Shown here: piece after piece, positions 1-11,847 of the stretch
How positions within the stretch are numbered: position 1 is the stretch's first letter
How the letters are laid out: every line of letters begins with the position of its first letter
Assembly (NCBI GenBank): GCA_024663395.1
Contig: JANFAH010000013.1
Location: 1,240,001 to 1,304,000, forward strand
Length of the DNA stretch: 64,000 bases
Direction of reading: 5' to 3'
DNA from: Pisolithus tinctorius
Taxonomy: Eukaryota > Basidiomycota > Agaricomycetes > Boletales > Pisolithaceae
The notes under the pieces: model-generated
Database searches by the model: none
What the model saw: only the letters and a program-made list of their open reading frames with translations
Told to the model about the DNA's origin: nothing
Made by a program: the position numbers and the translations under genes

Positions 1-767
1 ACATTTTAGAAGCACGGGACATGGAGTTTGGACCATCGTCGGTGATGGTAAGAGCCACTAAATGGCTAGCTAGGGCATCTGAAGGAGAGGCTAATTCTGA
101 TGATTCAAGTACATGTTCCGGAAGAGTTCTATCTAGAGCACGAGGTAGTGTTCGGTGGGTATGGGGGTCTGCTCGAGGGGATTCACTTCGCTGTTTTATG
201 TGTTTCAGATGCAGCGACAAACGATGGGAGTCCATGAGAACACCCCTGCCATTTTCCCTGACGCATTCTTCGCAGGTGCACCACTTCAGGACGGGTGAGG
301 CAGGCATAACAGCAACCTGTAATTGTATTAGTACAACATTCACATATGCCACTATGTAGTCATACCTAGAACGATAGACAGTGAGCTCACAAATGAAGCA
401 GTAGAGGAATATCTGTGTCACAGCACAAGAACAAGTACGGGCAATGGCCAAGACTGGGCAGGCTGCAGTCGCTTTTATATCCTAGAATGAGAAGAAGAAC
501 AAGACAAATTGCCATTGACCGGTACATACTTGCGATGAAACACAGACCCTGCCAAGCGCTGTTCATCCTCCGCTACGATTCATGCATCATGAAAAACAAG
601 ATCCTATATAAAGAAAATTCGTCAGCATACATGAGTTGAGAACAAGGCCGCCGACAGGCTGGCACTATGGAGTAGCATAAGAACAACTGCCACTGGTCGA
701 TACACAACTATAAAATGAATGTAGTCCTACAATGATCTATTGACGAATTGAATATGGTAGATGTTAG
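1..767. other. No gene recognised
   Basis: The short open frames here have no recognisable motif and no splice-consistent extension that I could find. The sequence keeps CG dinucleotides and shows no obvious repeat until the foldback element begins near 768. Confidence 0.4.
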
Positions 768-1500
768 ACAATATGGATTGAAACCATATTTGGATTAACG
801 TTGGACTCACTCATGCACGTCTTGACGACGTTGGGTTTCTAGCTTCGCGACCTTGTCAATTGGTCGTCAAGCGGTTTGGAAACGCATTCAGATTGGAAAA
901 CAATAAAAAATTATCGCCACGATGGCCGCTAAAAAGGTAGCAAGACCTAGGTATGCTTAATTAATTAGATTAAACATGTACGCAGAGTTAGTATGCGACC
1001 AACCTGTGTGTGGTGACAGGTATGCGACGTCATGGGTTATAGGGACCTGCAGATAATTATTAATGGTCCTGGAGTATGTAGTCAGATTGATAACCAAGTA
1101 AGCAGCATACTTTGTGCTTATCTTTATTGAATGCCGCGTCACATTGTTGCTTCCTCAGGCATATGAATTTTATTATATCTTCGTCTACACTCATATTATT
1201 GAAATTCTACAGTACTCATCAGTTTCGCGTTGATGGTCGCATCGCACCATCTTCGCAAAGACTACTATTAATATTGATGTAATTCTAATTCTAATACTAC
1301 GGTGTCTAATGCTAAAGTGGTGGGCTGCGAGCGAAGAAGGTTAATAGATTGCTGAGTACTAAGAAGTGACGAGCGACTTGCCTGTAGGTGGTGGAAAGAA
1401 GGAAAAAGTGTTCGTGAGAAATTTCGTCGTTGATATACTGAACGCAACTCACGCTCACGTGCTCCCGTTAGGTGGCGTAAGCTTACCGCTGATATAACCG
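768..1500 (+). repeat. Foldback element, single-arm copy (A)
   Basis: This stretch aligns by eye to 4,617-5,290. Shared blocks include TCTAGCTTCGCGACCTTG, GGTATGCGACGTCATGGGTTA, CAGATTGATAACCAAGTAA and GTGGTGGGCTGCGAGC. Only the left arm of the palindrome is present: the copy reaches the ACGCAACTCACG block and then continues into unrelated sequence, with no inverted second arm. Inside it the ORF-like segment of the other copies is degraded. It is a truncated or never-palindromic relative of the elements at 4,617 and 12,165. No transposase is encoded, so any mobility would have to be supplied in trans. Confidence 0.7.
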
Positions 1501-1743
1501 TGCCGTGGAAGTTTCAATGTTATCACGCGCTCTAAAGAGTATTCCAAAATGAAAATGTCATCACATTCATACGAGACGACATGCAAGATGACATGCAGTC
1601 ATCTAAACAATAGGGCATATAAGTGGGTATGCGGGTTATAGCTGTAAGTTTGTGCGAGATGTACACGTATGATAGATTCTAGGCACAAAGGTACAAGTTA
1701 TTGGGGTTGGCTGTATCCAGCACATTGACTACTCACCTACAGT

Positions 1744-2667
1744 TCAAGTCGGACAGTTCACTCGGGTGAGGAGTCTCTTCTTATCTTTTGCCGGTGCCTT
1801 GATGAAAGGTACTTGAGACGAAGGTGGATCATATCGATAACAGGCCAACAGTGCTCGTAGTCCTCGAGTCGCAGGAACCGTTGCCTGGCCTAAAATGAGT
1901 GAGTAAATTCCCTCCGGACACAATAAATAACCTACAATGCCTGTGACTTTCTGAACAGCCTTGAAATCCTGGTAGCTCCTGCTTTTCGTCGTATCGAGAT
2001 ACTTCTTCACTGCAGTGTGGACGACTCGCTGCCAGGTCTTACCTTAGTTAATGAAGCACATCGTCAACGACGTACATACCTTGAGTTTACGCATCTCATC
2101 GTCACTCCATCGCAAGTGCTCCTCAAGGTTGTATCCACCCCTTCCTGGGCGGCCTACCTCGCCAGGTGGTTTCCGAATTTTAGTGGTAAGCTCAATAGAC
2201 TCGAGGCTGGTGAGTGAGGAGTCTGACGGTGAAGGCGAAGATCGTGGTTCCCCAACATCAACACTGGCGAAACTGACTGTCTTTGGTGACCGAGGCGATT
2301 TGGGTGTATCCTGATCGGGCGACTGTGGCCAAGGCGATTTGGGTGTATCCCGAGCGGACATCTGGCTGGACTGGGGTGACTGCGCCCTACATAGCTCCTT
2401 TCTATTCTCTAAAGAGGTCTGACGGCTCATGGGGCTCATTTCTTGCTCCGCTACCACTATGACACGCCAGACCTGCTGATACACCATCTCGGCCTGCGAG
2501 GATAACAAGGGTAAAATCTCCACCGGGTGGGGAACAAGGGGGGGAACGGATCGAGACCTTGCGTGTTGCGACCTGACAGGAGGCATGGGGATTCGGTTTG
2601 ATTCAGTCACTGGGAGGAATTTATGAGAGTATTTATGAGACGGGCAGGTTATTGTTACCCGCATCAT
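1744..2667 (-). CDS. Hypothetical basidiomycete protein, two exons, about 290 aa
   Basis: Exon 1 is 2667-2080 and exon 2 is 2028-1744, joined in phase 0 over a 51-nt intron with GTATGT donor, an ACTAA-type branch region and GGCAG acceptor. The upstream CTGCAG acceptor would put a TGA in frame. The N-terminal two thirds are low-complexity, rich in Ser/Pro, with a repeated DTPKSP motif. The conserved part is KPPGEVGRPGRGGYNLEEHL, followed by R-W-S-D-D-E and, across the intron, KKYLDTTKSRSYQ. I recognise this 'PGRGGY..LE..L.W' plus 'YLD.TK' pairing as recurrent in agaricomycete hypothetical proteins, often in repeat-rich DNA; I know no function. The start could also be the downstream ATG before PPVRSQ. 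Confidence 0.6.
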
Positions 2668-3005
2668 TGTTTCCGATCAATCAATCATGACGGCATTCTC
2701 ATTGTGTGGAGTTAGTTGCCTGGTTGCGAACGCCATGCTTCTCTGTATTTTTCTTATTGGTCCGTCCCTAATATAATGATTTGTACCTTGATCTAACAAC
2801 AGACATCCGATTGGCACCATGCACCAGGAATGAACAATTTCTTCGACACTACTGATTCTGTTCGCCCCTGCTGCTGGCACATTATCTTAGATAGAACATA
2901 ACATAGGAGGGTGGAGAAACAGACCTGGGTGGAATCGCAGGAGTCGTCATTATGTGGGGGAGCAACTTCGGAAAGCTGTCAAGGAAGCACTAAGCAGAGA
3001 CACAG

Positions 3006-3636
3006 TCAAGACAAAGGATGCCCTACCCTTCTCGTGCACCTCTGCATGATTCCAAAAGCTAAACCAATGGCATCCGCAGTTACACATTCAATATCATCGC
3101 AGAATTTCTCATCCATCGGCCCCTGGAAATCTGCTAAGTGGCGCTGCACTATACTAATGATGCGGGCTTCAAGATTAACCAAAGACAACTGGGTATCTTG
3201 GAACGACATTCGATTGAGGTGAAATAGATTGAACAAAGTAGATACTCACTGCCTGAGCTAGCAGAAGACTGGATATTGGTATCTTGGAACGATGTTGAGT
3301 TGAGGCGAAGTGGATTGAGTGTAGTAACAATACTTACCAGTGTCAAGGGAAGGCAAGAGTGCACTGCCAGAGGTAGCACTGAAATACTGTGTTGCTTGTG
3401 TAGAAGTACCGTCGCTCCCACTAACTGCTGCGTATGTTCGTCAAAAATCAGGCATTCAAATTTCATTGCGCACCAGAGTTACCAGAAGCGCCCCAGACCA
3501 TCGTGCCGCATCGGACCAGCTGGGAGGAGCGCGAGCATGCAGATGGGGTGGAGGCTGATAACGACGAACCAGGGCAATGCATGTAGGGATGGAGACGGTT
3601 GTGGGAACGCTTCGTGCGACGAGTAGGTTCCGCCAT
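3006..3636 (-). CDS. Small four-exon hypothetical protein, 155 aa
   Basis: Exons are 3636-3483, 3427-3338, 3282-3250 and 3196-3006. They total 468 nt (156 codons with stop) and join in phase through introns of 55, 55 and 53 nt. The start ATG opens MAEPTRRTKRS, a basic, Ser/Thr-rich disordered N-terminus. The last exon is better ordered (NLEARIISIVQRHLADFQG, then MDEKFCDDIECVTADAIGLA). Introns 2 and 3 resemble each other, both ending CGTTCCAAG before ATACC, so the 33-nt exon 3 with its intron looks like a tandem duplicate. No family recognised. That four exons keep one frame is the main support; start and stop are inferred. Confidence 0.6.
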
Positions 3637-3886
3637 GTGTGTGGTGAAAATTGGCTATGACAGGAGATGTTATATGGTAAGATTGTTATTGTCGGCACAG
3701 GGCATTGCAGAAAACGCACAAGACAATTGTCGTCGCCAGCATCACGCCTTGACCAAGATAACGAAGTCAAACCTAAATAAATATGAAATGAGAATCAAAC
3801 ATTCATAATGAAAACTATGCACACCGATTATTGCCGTCATCGCCAAATGTTTGCATAGGTGATGTTTACATATGGTCTAGATAGTG

Positions 3887-4483
3887 TTACTTTGCTACTT
3901 CCTCTATTGGGAGTTCAATACCAAGGGCTGCACCCCACACGAGTAATACAACGTACATACAGAACAAGCAAACTAACACACTGCAAAAACCTAGCATCGG
4001 GGACGGAATGAAGGAAGCCAAGTCTACCAGGTAGGTGAAAAAGAGCAGGGCGCAAAATGCCATGAAGCTGGAGGACAACGCGGACCAAATGCCAACTTTC
4101 GCACGAGGGACACCTGGTCTGGCACCTCGTACAGGGATGTTTCTTGCGCGTATGCCTAATCCGGTCATGAATGCAGGTTGTAGAACCACGGAATTTTACT
4201 CACGACGAGCAGGGTGACAGCCTGAACTTACGAAGCGGCTTTCTGTTTGAGCAGGAAGCATGCTGAATCGTTGACAGTCAGTTCAGTGTTCGCTACAGGG
4301 GTTTGGGGTTATCAACTCACACTGGTTGCAGGAGTAGGGACTGAATCTACCACAAGTCCCCCCCCCCCCCCCCCTTGCGCTATATACGGAAGGGACCTAA
4401 CTCCTGGCTTGATACTAGCCTTATTTGTAATAGCATAGACCAACTTGACGACCGTGGGCTTTTGTTTTCGCTCGAGGGAAGAG
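3887..4483 (-). CDS. Hypothetical two-helix membrane protein, 3' exons only
   Basis: Three exons join in phase: 4483-4321, 4262-4232 (31 nt) and 4155-3887, with introns of 58 and 76 nt (GTGAGT..CAG and GTAAGT..TAG). The first exon contains KPTVVKLVYAITNKAS and then a run of glycines encoded by the 17-nt homopolymer at 4358-4374. The last exon has two hydrophobic segments, FMAFCALLFFTYLVDLASFI and a longer one starting MLGFCSVLVCLFCMYVVLLV, and ends in ELPIEEVAK. It is probably an integral membrane protein. The 5' exon or exons lie upstream of a CAG acceptor at 4484-4486 and were not resolved; the foldback element edge at 4,617 may have displaced them. Confidence 0.45.
4358..4374 (+). repeat. 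C17 homopolymer inside a coding exon
   Basis: Seventeen consecutive C on the + strand, read as glycine codons by the minus-strand membrane-protein gene. Such a tract is prone to slippage, so the frame on either side depends on its exact length in the assembly. Confidence 0.8.
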
Positions 4484-4616
4484 CTGTATTAACGGGAAGC
4501 GTCGTAGGAATGAGGTGAGCGCACCCGTTGTCAGGCGCCGTGAAGGGCGATATATATGCAATGCGTTGACAGGTGGGGGGACCGCCGCAAGGGGACGGGA
4601 AAAAACGAATGGGTGC

Positions 4617-5901
4617 TATTTTAGACAATACGGATTGGAGTCGCGTTTGGATTAAGGTTGAACTCACTCATGCGCATCTTGACGACATTGGGTTTCTAGC
4701 TTCGCGACCTTGACAATTGGTCGTCAAGCCGTTTGGAAACATGGGTTCGGATTGAAAAACAATAAAAAATCGTCGCCATGATGGCCGCTAATCGGGTAGG
4801 AAGGCCTAGATATGCGTAAATGATTAAATTAAGACCAACCTGGGCGTGGTGACAGGTATGCGACGTCATGGGTTACAGGGACCTGCACAGACATAATGGT
4901 CCTGGGGTATATAGTCAGATTGATAACCAAGTAAACAGCATACACTGCTTATCTTTATTGAATGCGCGTATGCAATTTTATTATATCTTCGTCTACACTC
5001 GTATTATAGATTATTCGGCTCATGTCGAATGTTTTCGCGTTGACGGTTGCACTGTCTTCGCAAATACTACATACTACTATCAATACTGATATAATTCTAG
5101 TTATTCTAATGCTATGGTGTCTAACACTAGAGTGGTGGGCTGCGAGCAAAGACGGTTAATAGAATGCCAAGTATTGAGAAGCGACGACTTACCTGTCGGT
5201 GGTGGAAAGAGGGAAAAGGTGTTCGTGAGAAAAGTCGTCATTGATATACTGAACGCAACTCACGATCACGTGGTAGCCACAGCAAAGATCGCCACCACTA
5301 AACACGAGCACGTGATCGTGAGTTGCGTTCAGTATATCCGCCACCACTAAACACGAGCACGTGATCGTGAGTTGCGTTCAGTATATCAACAACAACTTTT
5401 CTCACGAACACCTTTTCCCTCTTTCCACCACCGACAGGTAAGTCGTCGCTTCTCAATACTTGGCATTCTATTAACCGTCTTCGCTCGCAGCCCACCACTC
5501 TAGCGTTAGACACCATAGCATTAGAATTAGATTTACATCAATATTGATAGTAGCCTTTGCAACTAGAACTAGAATTAGATCAATATTCATAGTAGTCTGC
5601 AATGACGGTGCGATGCGACCGTCAACGCGAAACTTAAACTTCAAATGATTGCTATCGATGGTAGTTCATACTGCGGCTGTCATCGATTTAAACATTCGAC
5701 ATGAGCCGAACAATCCTATAATACGAGTGTAGATGTAGATGAAGATATAATAAAGTTGGGTATACATGAGGCGATGGCTTAGAAGCAACGATATGAAGTG
5801 CATTCCATGAAGATAAGCACAGTGTACGCTGCTTACTCCGTTATCGATCTGACTACATACCCCTAGACCATTCTTCCATCCTGTTGTCCACATCAAAAGA
5901 C
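4617..5901 (+). mobile_element. Foldback (long inverted repeat) element, copy B
   Basis: A near-palindrome with its centre near 5,295. The left arm (about 4,900-5,290) is repeated in reverse complement in the right arm (about 5,300-5,875). Each arm encodes the same frame (ARVVGC, then LIECQVLRSDD, then KREKVFVRK) on opposite strands. At the centre a 49-bp unit with GTGATCGTGAGTTGCG is present twice in tandem (5,291-5,388). Outside the palindrome the left flank matches copies A and C, and the right end TTGTCCACATCAAAAGACAC matches copy C exactly at 13,341. Each arm contains an outward-pointing intron-like stretch (GTAAGT, TTAAC branch, CGCAG, about 53 nt). A transcript across the centre would form a long hairpin. 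No transposase seen. Confidence 0.75.
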
Positions 5902-6075
5902 ACTGTCTTTTGTCCTATTGTCCAGGACAATAGCAGTTCTGCTTGCCGAGCTTAGCGCCCCCCCCCTCAAATAGCGGAAATCGTCGCCTTATATTGCTTC
6001 GTTAGTACTTCCCCCCTCACTCCATTTACCGCTCACTAGTTACTTCCAGCTCTTTCGACAACACCCCTGCTATCA

Positions 6076-9000
6076 ATGGAACCAAAGGTCGAAATCACCC
6101 CCGCTCTCCTCAATGACAAGGCTTTCGCCTTTCTTGAGAGGTTTGCGCACGATGATGTCACTGACACCTCCCTTCTATTCAATGTCGAAATCGAGCTTGC
6201 CGTTGCGGGTATCGCCTTCAAATTGGAGGAATGGATAGACCTGATCGATATCATCATATTGAATCCGAAGGGCGTAGGGATAAACGCCATCAAGGCTGTG
6301 CGGGAGCTCGCACAAGCTAAGGTAGTCACAGTAGTTCCCCTGTTGGAAGATGCTGCCGCATGGCAGTTGGTTTTGCGTTGGGCAGCTGATGATAGCCTCT
6401 CCTTCACCAATTTCTTGACGGAGATGGAGAAATTCGGCGACAGGTACCAGTTCGACGAGTGGAAGTCCATCTTCGACCAAGTATTCGAAGCGTCTCGGGA
6501 GGGTACCGCTGTTGAGGTCGTTAGGGCAGCCATGGCTGAGCGTGGCATCGTTGAGCCTTCTAGTAAGTAGATCTTTAAATCCTCACGATTTACTGACATC
6601 CGCCAGGTGCATGCGATGCCCCCCCTGCTCAGGCTTCTTCCTCCCGTAAGTAAATTTCTCAAAGAAATTGCCCATCCAATTCATACTGTATCTTGCAGGC
6701 GACGTCTCCCATGTGGTCCTCTCCCCCCAAGCTTCTTCATCGCAGACTTGTAAGCTAATGTTCACCTTCGGTTTTGGATCCCTCGCTAACCACTCAATCA
6801 GGCAAAAGCTCGCGCAGATCCCGCCGCTCTCTATGCCCAGCGAAGTGTCCAAGAATGAGCAAGTCCGCTTCCCGATATCTGGATATATCTGCGCGGGAGA
6901 ACGAAGAGGACGAAGAGGAAGACGAACTAGACGACGAAGCTAACCGTTGTCCAAGGGTGACCGAGATACCTCCGTCGGGGCGTGCAAATTTAACTCAACA
7001 GCTTGAAAGCCTTTTTCGTCGCTACGGTGGTGAGGGGAGTGCAGAAGGGTCGAGGGCGAAGGCGCATCAGCAGGGCCCAGTTCGCAGTGTCGAAGGTCAT
7101 ATGGAGGCGGGTATGAATCGGACTCAGCCAAGAGTATTCAAGGTCGTGCTGCCCTCTGGTACGTCCTGTCTCCTCTTCACTCCTTTGCTTGGGAACTCAC
7201 CTGGTCTCCATTAGCTCGTTCTGCAGGATTCGTCCTCCAGCACTTCAAGCTGGAAGGCCTAAAATGCAAGACTTTCCATTTGGTCCCTCGCCACATTTAT
7301 GTGGAAGCTCCCAGCGCGCAAGACGTCCGACTCAGGCTTCCCCCTTCGCACGCCAATCTTGTCCCACAGATCGTGCCGGTACCAATGGAAGAAATGGAAC
7401 CCTTTGCGCAGCCCAGCGACATACCTGTTCACTCTTGGGTTCGCTTGTTAACAAGTGGTCTCAAGAACGAAATTGCCTATGTAAAGCGCGTCGAAGGCGA
7501 CTCGGTGTACCTTCTCGTCGTTCCTTGGAATTTGCCCTACATCTCCGGTGGTGAGAACTCTGCGGCCCACCGGGAGCTTTTTGACGTGGACCTGGCCCGC
7601 CAACATGGCCTGGAGGTAATCCTTACCCCGAGTCCGGAGGGGCGTACTATCGCCCACTGCCTCCAGTCTCAGTACCACTGCGGCCTTCTTCACAGGCGTT
7701 TTCAGAGGCGTAACGTCGAGCCGGTGAGCTTGCCTACTCCTGAGCAAATTGCATGGTTCGTCGTGTCGGACGTGGATCCCACTTTGGTTGCATGTACCTT
7801 GACTCGTTTCTCCGCTCAAAAGTGGCAGGTAGGAGATTGTGGCAAGATTCAGGCCGGGGAGTTTGTCAACGAGGTAGCATACGTCGCGATGGATGTCCAA
7901 GGTGAATCAGTGATTGTTCGTTTGGATAATCCTACTCCGGAATTGCCTACATCTCTGGAGATTTCAATTCACGACTTCAAATGCAAGTTTCGCAGTGGCG
8001 ATTCAGTAGACGTCATTGCCGGCCCTCATCGTGGCTTTGAGGGCATGGTACTCAGTGTCGACGTGATCGAGGACATGGCTCTTTTGTGTGGCAACAGCAG
8101 ACAACAGGCAAGTCAGGGTATTCGGAGTAAAATCCTTTGCTAACGCTTGCTCATAGATGGACGTCCCTACGATCTTCCTAGCATCACACAGAGTGCTGCT
8201 GAGCTATCCCAACCGAGACCCCCACGATCAACTGCGACGCCATCCCCCAGTTGAAGAGCACTTCATAGAGCCCGGGGACGCGGTATGTATCATCAGCGGA
8301 CCCTACAGGGGCCTCGCAGGCCGAGTGCAATACTTCTCCCGCAGCCTCAGACAAATATGGGTCACGCGGCACATCGAAAAGGCATTCGACGACGAAGATG
8401 CCAAGGGGGACAAAGGCAAGTCCAAGGCTCAAGTACCAGAGGTTCCCGGTAAGGACAGCGACAGCGATGGGGCTGACGATGAGGAGGTGATCATTGTCAG
8501 CTTGGACGACGTCCAAGTGACAGCTCGACCAACACTGCAGTTCTCGAAGGAGAAGGGGTGGGACATTTCTAAAGGCGACCTAATACAAGTCATATGGGGT
8601 CCTGCTGTAGACGTCGAAGGAGTTGTTCGCAGCGTCGACCTGATCACCGCAACCCTTACACTGGAGTCTGAAGATGGTCCATGGGTACATGGTTCTACTT
8701 TGCCTGTCATCCCATCTCTAAAGGCGTCATAGCACAACATCCCTATTAATTTCTGCGCTAAATTAAGGGACTACTCCTTTCGTGATGCAGAACGACATAT
8801 TGGATGTGAAGTATGGATCATCTCGGGTCTGAATAAGGGATACAGTGGGACGCTGCGATCAGTAGGCCGAACTTCGTGTACGGTTGCAATCCATTCCGGC
8901 GCCATGACGTTCAAAAATACTGCAGTTGCCTCCAGGTAAGTCACTTCATTGCTAGGGGTCATGCGCTGATATTTCCTTTTTAGATTTGGCATCTTGCTTG

Positions 9001-9687
9001 ATGGGACACCACTAGGTCCCTCGCGCTTGGCGGCATTCAACCATATGCGACAGAGGTGTTTCATAACTCAATCTCAATGTCGCAGCACCACTCCGCCTCC
9101 GCTGCCAAGCGAAAATCCCTCAGCCGATCCAGGTCCAAGCAACCCCTGGGTCACCACTCCCGATGATGTCAATCCGCAACGTCGCAGTGAGCAGGAGCGA
9201 CAAACCATTGACTACGGTACGTCAATTCTCTCCCCCCTCTCGCTACACATTCTCTTGACTTTGTTGTTTAGGATGCGTGTCTTGGCTCTTTGACAACGAC
9301 TTTTGTAACTTCAGCAAGTGGCATGTCTGCTTGAGAGTCGGGCTTGCCTACAATCACGGGACCCTGGGCAAGCGGGTGGTTCGCACCACCATTCCGGATC
9401 GTTTCTTTTCGGAGAAGCATGGCGTGGCACCTCCTGGGCATGTGTCGGTTACCGTGACCTCAAGCACGGTAAGCACCATCATCGAACACCACACTATTCC
9501 GGCACGCGACTTGTCCCCCGCCAACCCGACAAGTACTGGTCAGTTCTGCCTAATACTGAAGGGCACGCTCCAAGGCGAAATTCACCACATCAATAAATGT
9601 CAAACTAAGAAATCCCCGAAAGGGGTGGTATTAGAGGATGGGACTCAGCTTCCGTTACGTGATGTTTGCCTGGTCGTTGCTGCATGA
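6076..9687 (+). CDS. Spt5-like transcription elongation protein with NGN/KOW modules, nine exons
   Basis: Exons: 6076-6562, 6607-6645, 6699-6749, 6802-7158, 7215-8107, 8157-8725, 8768-8935, 8984-9216, 9272-9687. They sum to 3,213 nt, exactly 1,071 codons, open throughout (1,070 aa; yeast Spt5 is of similar length). An N-terminal region of about 160 aa with no recognised domain is followed by an acidic stretch (ENEEDEEEDELDDEA, near residue 230). Next is an NGN-like segment (RVFKVVLPS, then RHIYVEAPSAQDV, about 298-350) and at least five KOW-like modules. The clearest are GDSVDVIAGPHRGFEGMV (near 575), GDAVCIISGPYRGLAGRV (near 650), GDLIQVIWGPAVDVEGVV (near 750) and CEVWIISGLNKGYSGTL (near 810). 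Spt5 binds RNA polymerase II in the nucleus, but this copy looks lineage-specific and divergent. The intron at 8108-8156 has a GC donor (CAG|GCAAGT); the one at 8726-8767 has a weak GTCATA donor. A pyrimidine-rich leader precedes the ATG. Confidence 0.75.
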
Positions 9688-10148
9688 CTGATTGATGCCA
9701 CAAGGTAGGTCTTTCAGCCTAATCATAATCAATTTACTGACATTTCGTCAGTGCTTCTCGTATAGTCGCATCATATAGTTATCGATTTGACTATGTATAT
9801 ATTTTGACATAATTTACCTTTGACACAAGCATCTTTACAAGTTTATCACATCCTGTATGTACTATGCCTGGGAGAGAGGAGCTCCAGCGTTAGTACATGG
9901 ATTAGTATCTCGGACCATCCTAGTATAGAGTGGAGCGGAAGGGGCACTAGGGGGCTAACATGTGTCATGTTAGCGGGAGGGGTGGCAGGGGAGCGAAGTG
10001 AGGTGTATGTTTCCTGGGGGGATGCGGTCAGCGTGGTTAACTTCGCGTTGATTGCAGAGGGCACCGCTGGTATTCAAGGTAATTCTCTACTCGATCTCAA
10101 TACGCTCCAACATGTCCATTGTAGACGGCATACGTTCAAGTAAAATCA
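9688..10148. other. Intergenic, with a perfect 9-bp hairpin
   Basis: This lies between the convergent ends of the Spt5-like and F-box genes. GCTAACATG (9954-9962), loop TGT and CATGTTAGC (9966-9974) form a perfect stem, possibly a 3'-end or terminator structure. No coding signal was accepted here. Confidence 0.5.
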
Positions 10149-11802
10149 TCAATACTGGTATGGAATAATCGTGATCTCCACATTTTGTTGAGTGAAGGGG
10201 CAGAAAATAGCCTTGTATCTATCGAGAGGGAGGGGTCTACCTGATGCGATACGCAGCACGCGAACATTAGGAAATGCTCTAAGCCAAGGGCCGCAGTGAC
10301 CCTGAAAAACAGTTAGAGGCAACAAAGTAAGTGCAGAGAAGAACTTACAATTGCGTCGAAGACATCTGGAGTACTAAGGATTGGGTGGATTCCCCTAAAA
10401 GTGAGGTCTCTCACAGGGATTACACGCTTGTCAGTTATTGGGAATGTGACGAATGCTGCAAGCTCGTCGGTGGAAGTGATCATGGGCATTGAGATTTCAA
10501 GATGGGAAAGACGTGGGAGGTATTCCGCACACGACAAAATGTCGGAAAAGACATTTTGATTTCTTTCAGGATGGTAGGGATGAAATGTAATGTATAGGCA
10601 TTGGAAGTCACTGGGAAGGGTAATTACCTTCAGAAGGGGGAGGATCCTGGTAGCAGGTCCTGCGAGCTTTCGAAGGGAGTGAAGGACAGAACGAGGAGTG
10701 ATATCTTCCACAGACATGGTAGGAAAGCCGCAATGGGAGATAGTTAGCTTGGAGATAGCCCGATGCGCGATTAGACAGGTAGCGAGGGCATCATACAGGC
10801 AAGTCTGGTCCACCTCCAATTCAACGAGGGAAGGTAGGTTTACCTTGCCAAGGAGTACTGCCCACTGTAAAGGACTTAGGCCTGTATTATTAAGCCGTAA
10901 AACTGCCAGTGGAGCACTTCGCAGCACAGAGAGGGTAAATCGGATAGAGTGTGGAAAAAAGAACATAGGTGACGAGATATTGAGAGATGTCAAGGTGCTT
11001 GGAAACAATTGGGTCATGCGAGGAATACAGATCAAGCCACCAGAAGCACTGTGGCTACTTGCATGAAGTTCAGTGCACCCAGAGCCTAGTATACTTTCTA
11101 GCAGAGAACCAAATATGGGGGACATGCCCGTCGGATCAATATATAAGTGCAAGTGCACTTGACAGACTGCTTGCGTATCCTTGAGGGAGTCGAAGAACGC
11201 ACACATTGCACCTAGCTTCCGTCTGCTTAATGTTTCATTAAGGAAGAGTGCAAACACACACCTAATTGTCGCCTGCTTAATGTTTGCGAAGACCTGAACC
11301 ACAAAGTCTTCACTGGTTTAAATGCAACGCGCCTCCACACAGGGAGGGCATTACAAACTACCTCATTCACATCCAGCCAACCAGCAATCGGCGGCCTGAA
11401 GCCTACCGAGACAAGATAACAATGACCGGCAACGCGTTGTAGTCGTTGGGATACTTGGGACAACCTTCGAAGTGAATCTGTGTCCAACAGGTCCACAATT
11501 TCCAGTAGCAGTTCATCTGGAACTCGCGACAGATGGCAATCTCGGGGCACCTCCTAGATGCTATGAGGAAAGGTCAAATCTTGACATTGCTGGCCACTTA
11601 CATATTTTGCGGGGAGCCCCACGGCATCGTCTTCTGCTGTGCACTTGGGAACCCGCCCAAATGACTGCATGAGAGGTTTCGCACCAGGATCTGCCTTGCG
11701 ACCGCATATGGGTGGCTGGCAGGAAGTACCCCTCACCTTTTTGTAAGGTGGTCCCAGGGTATCTTCTACTTTGCGTTTGGGAACCCGCCCACACAAATTC
11801 TT
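10149..11802 (-). CDS. F-box / leucine-rich-repeat-like protein, 5' end unresolved
   Basis: Exons in phase: 11802-11737, 11664-11602, 11553-11314, 11272-10349, 10301-10149, giving 481 aa from the first readable codon. The F-box is RVPDELLLEIVDLLDTDSLR followed by RLSQVSQRLQRVAG. The long downstream exon has LRR-like rhythm (STLTSLNI, APLAVLRLNNTG, LVELEVDQT, RAISKLTISHC). F-box proteins normally link substrates to an SCF ubiquitin ligase through Skp1; the target here is unknown, and such genes are strongly expanded in agaricomycetes. The two N-terminal mini-exons are duplicates of each other (GRVPKRKVEDTLG and GRVPKCTAEDDAVG). Intron 11313-11273 has an alternative donor (GTCTTC after TTCAG) that also keeps the frame. 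Confidence 0.7.
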
Positions 11803-11847
11803 CTGTTAGCATACCATTTAGTAATAAGAGTGAGAAAATATCTAGTA

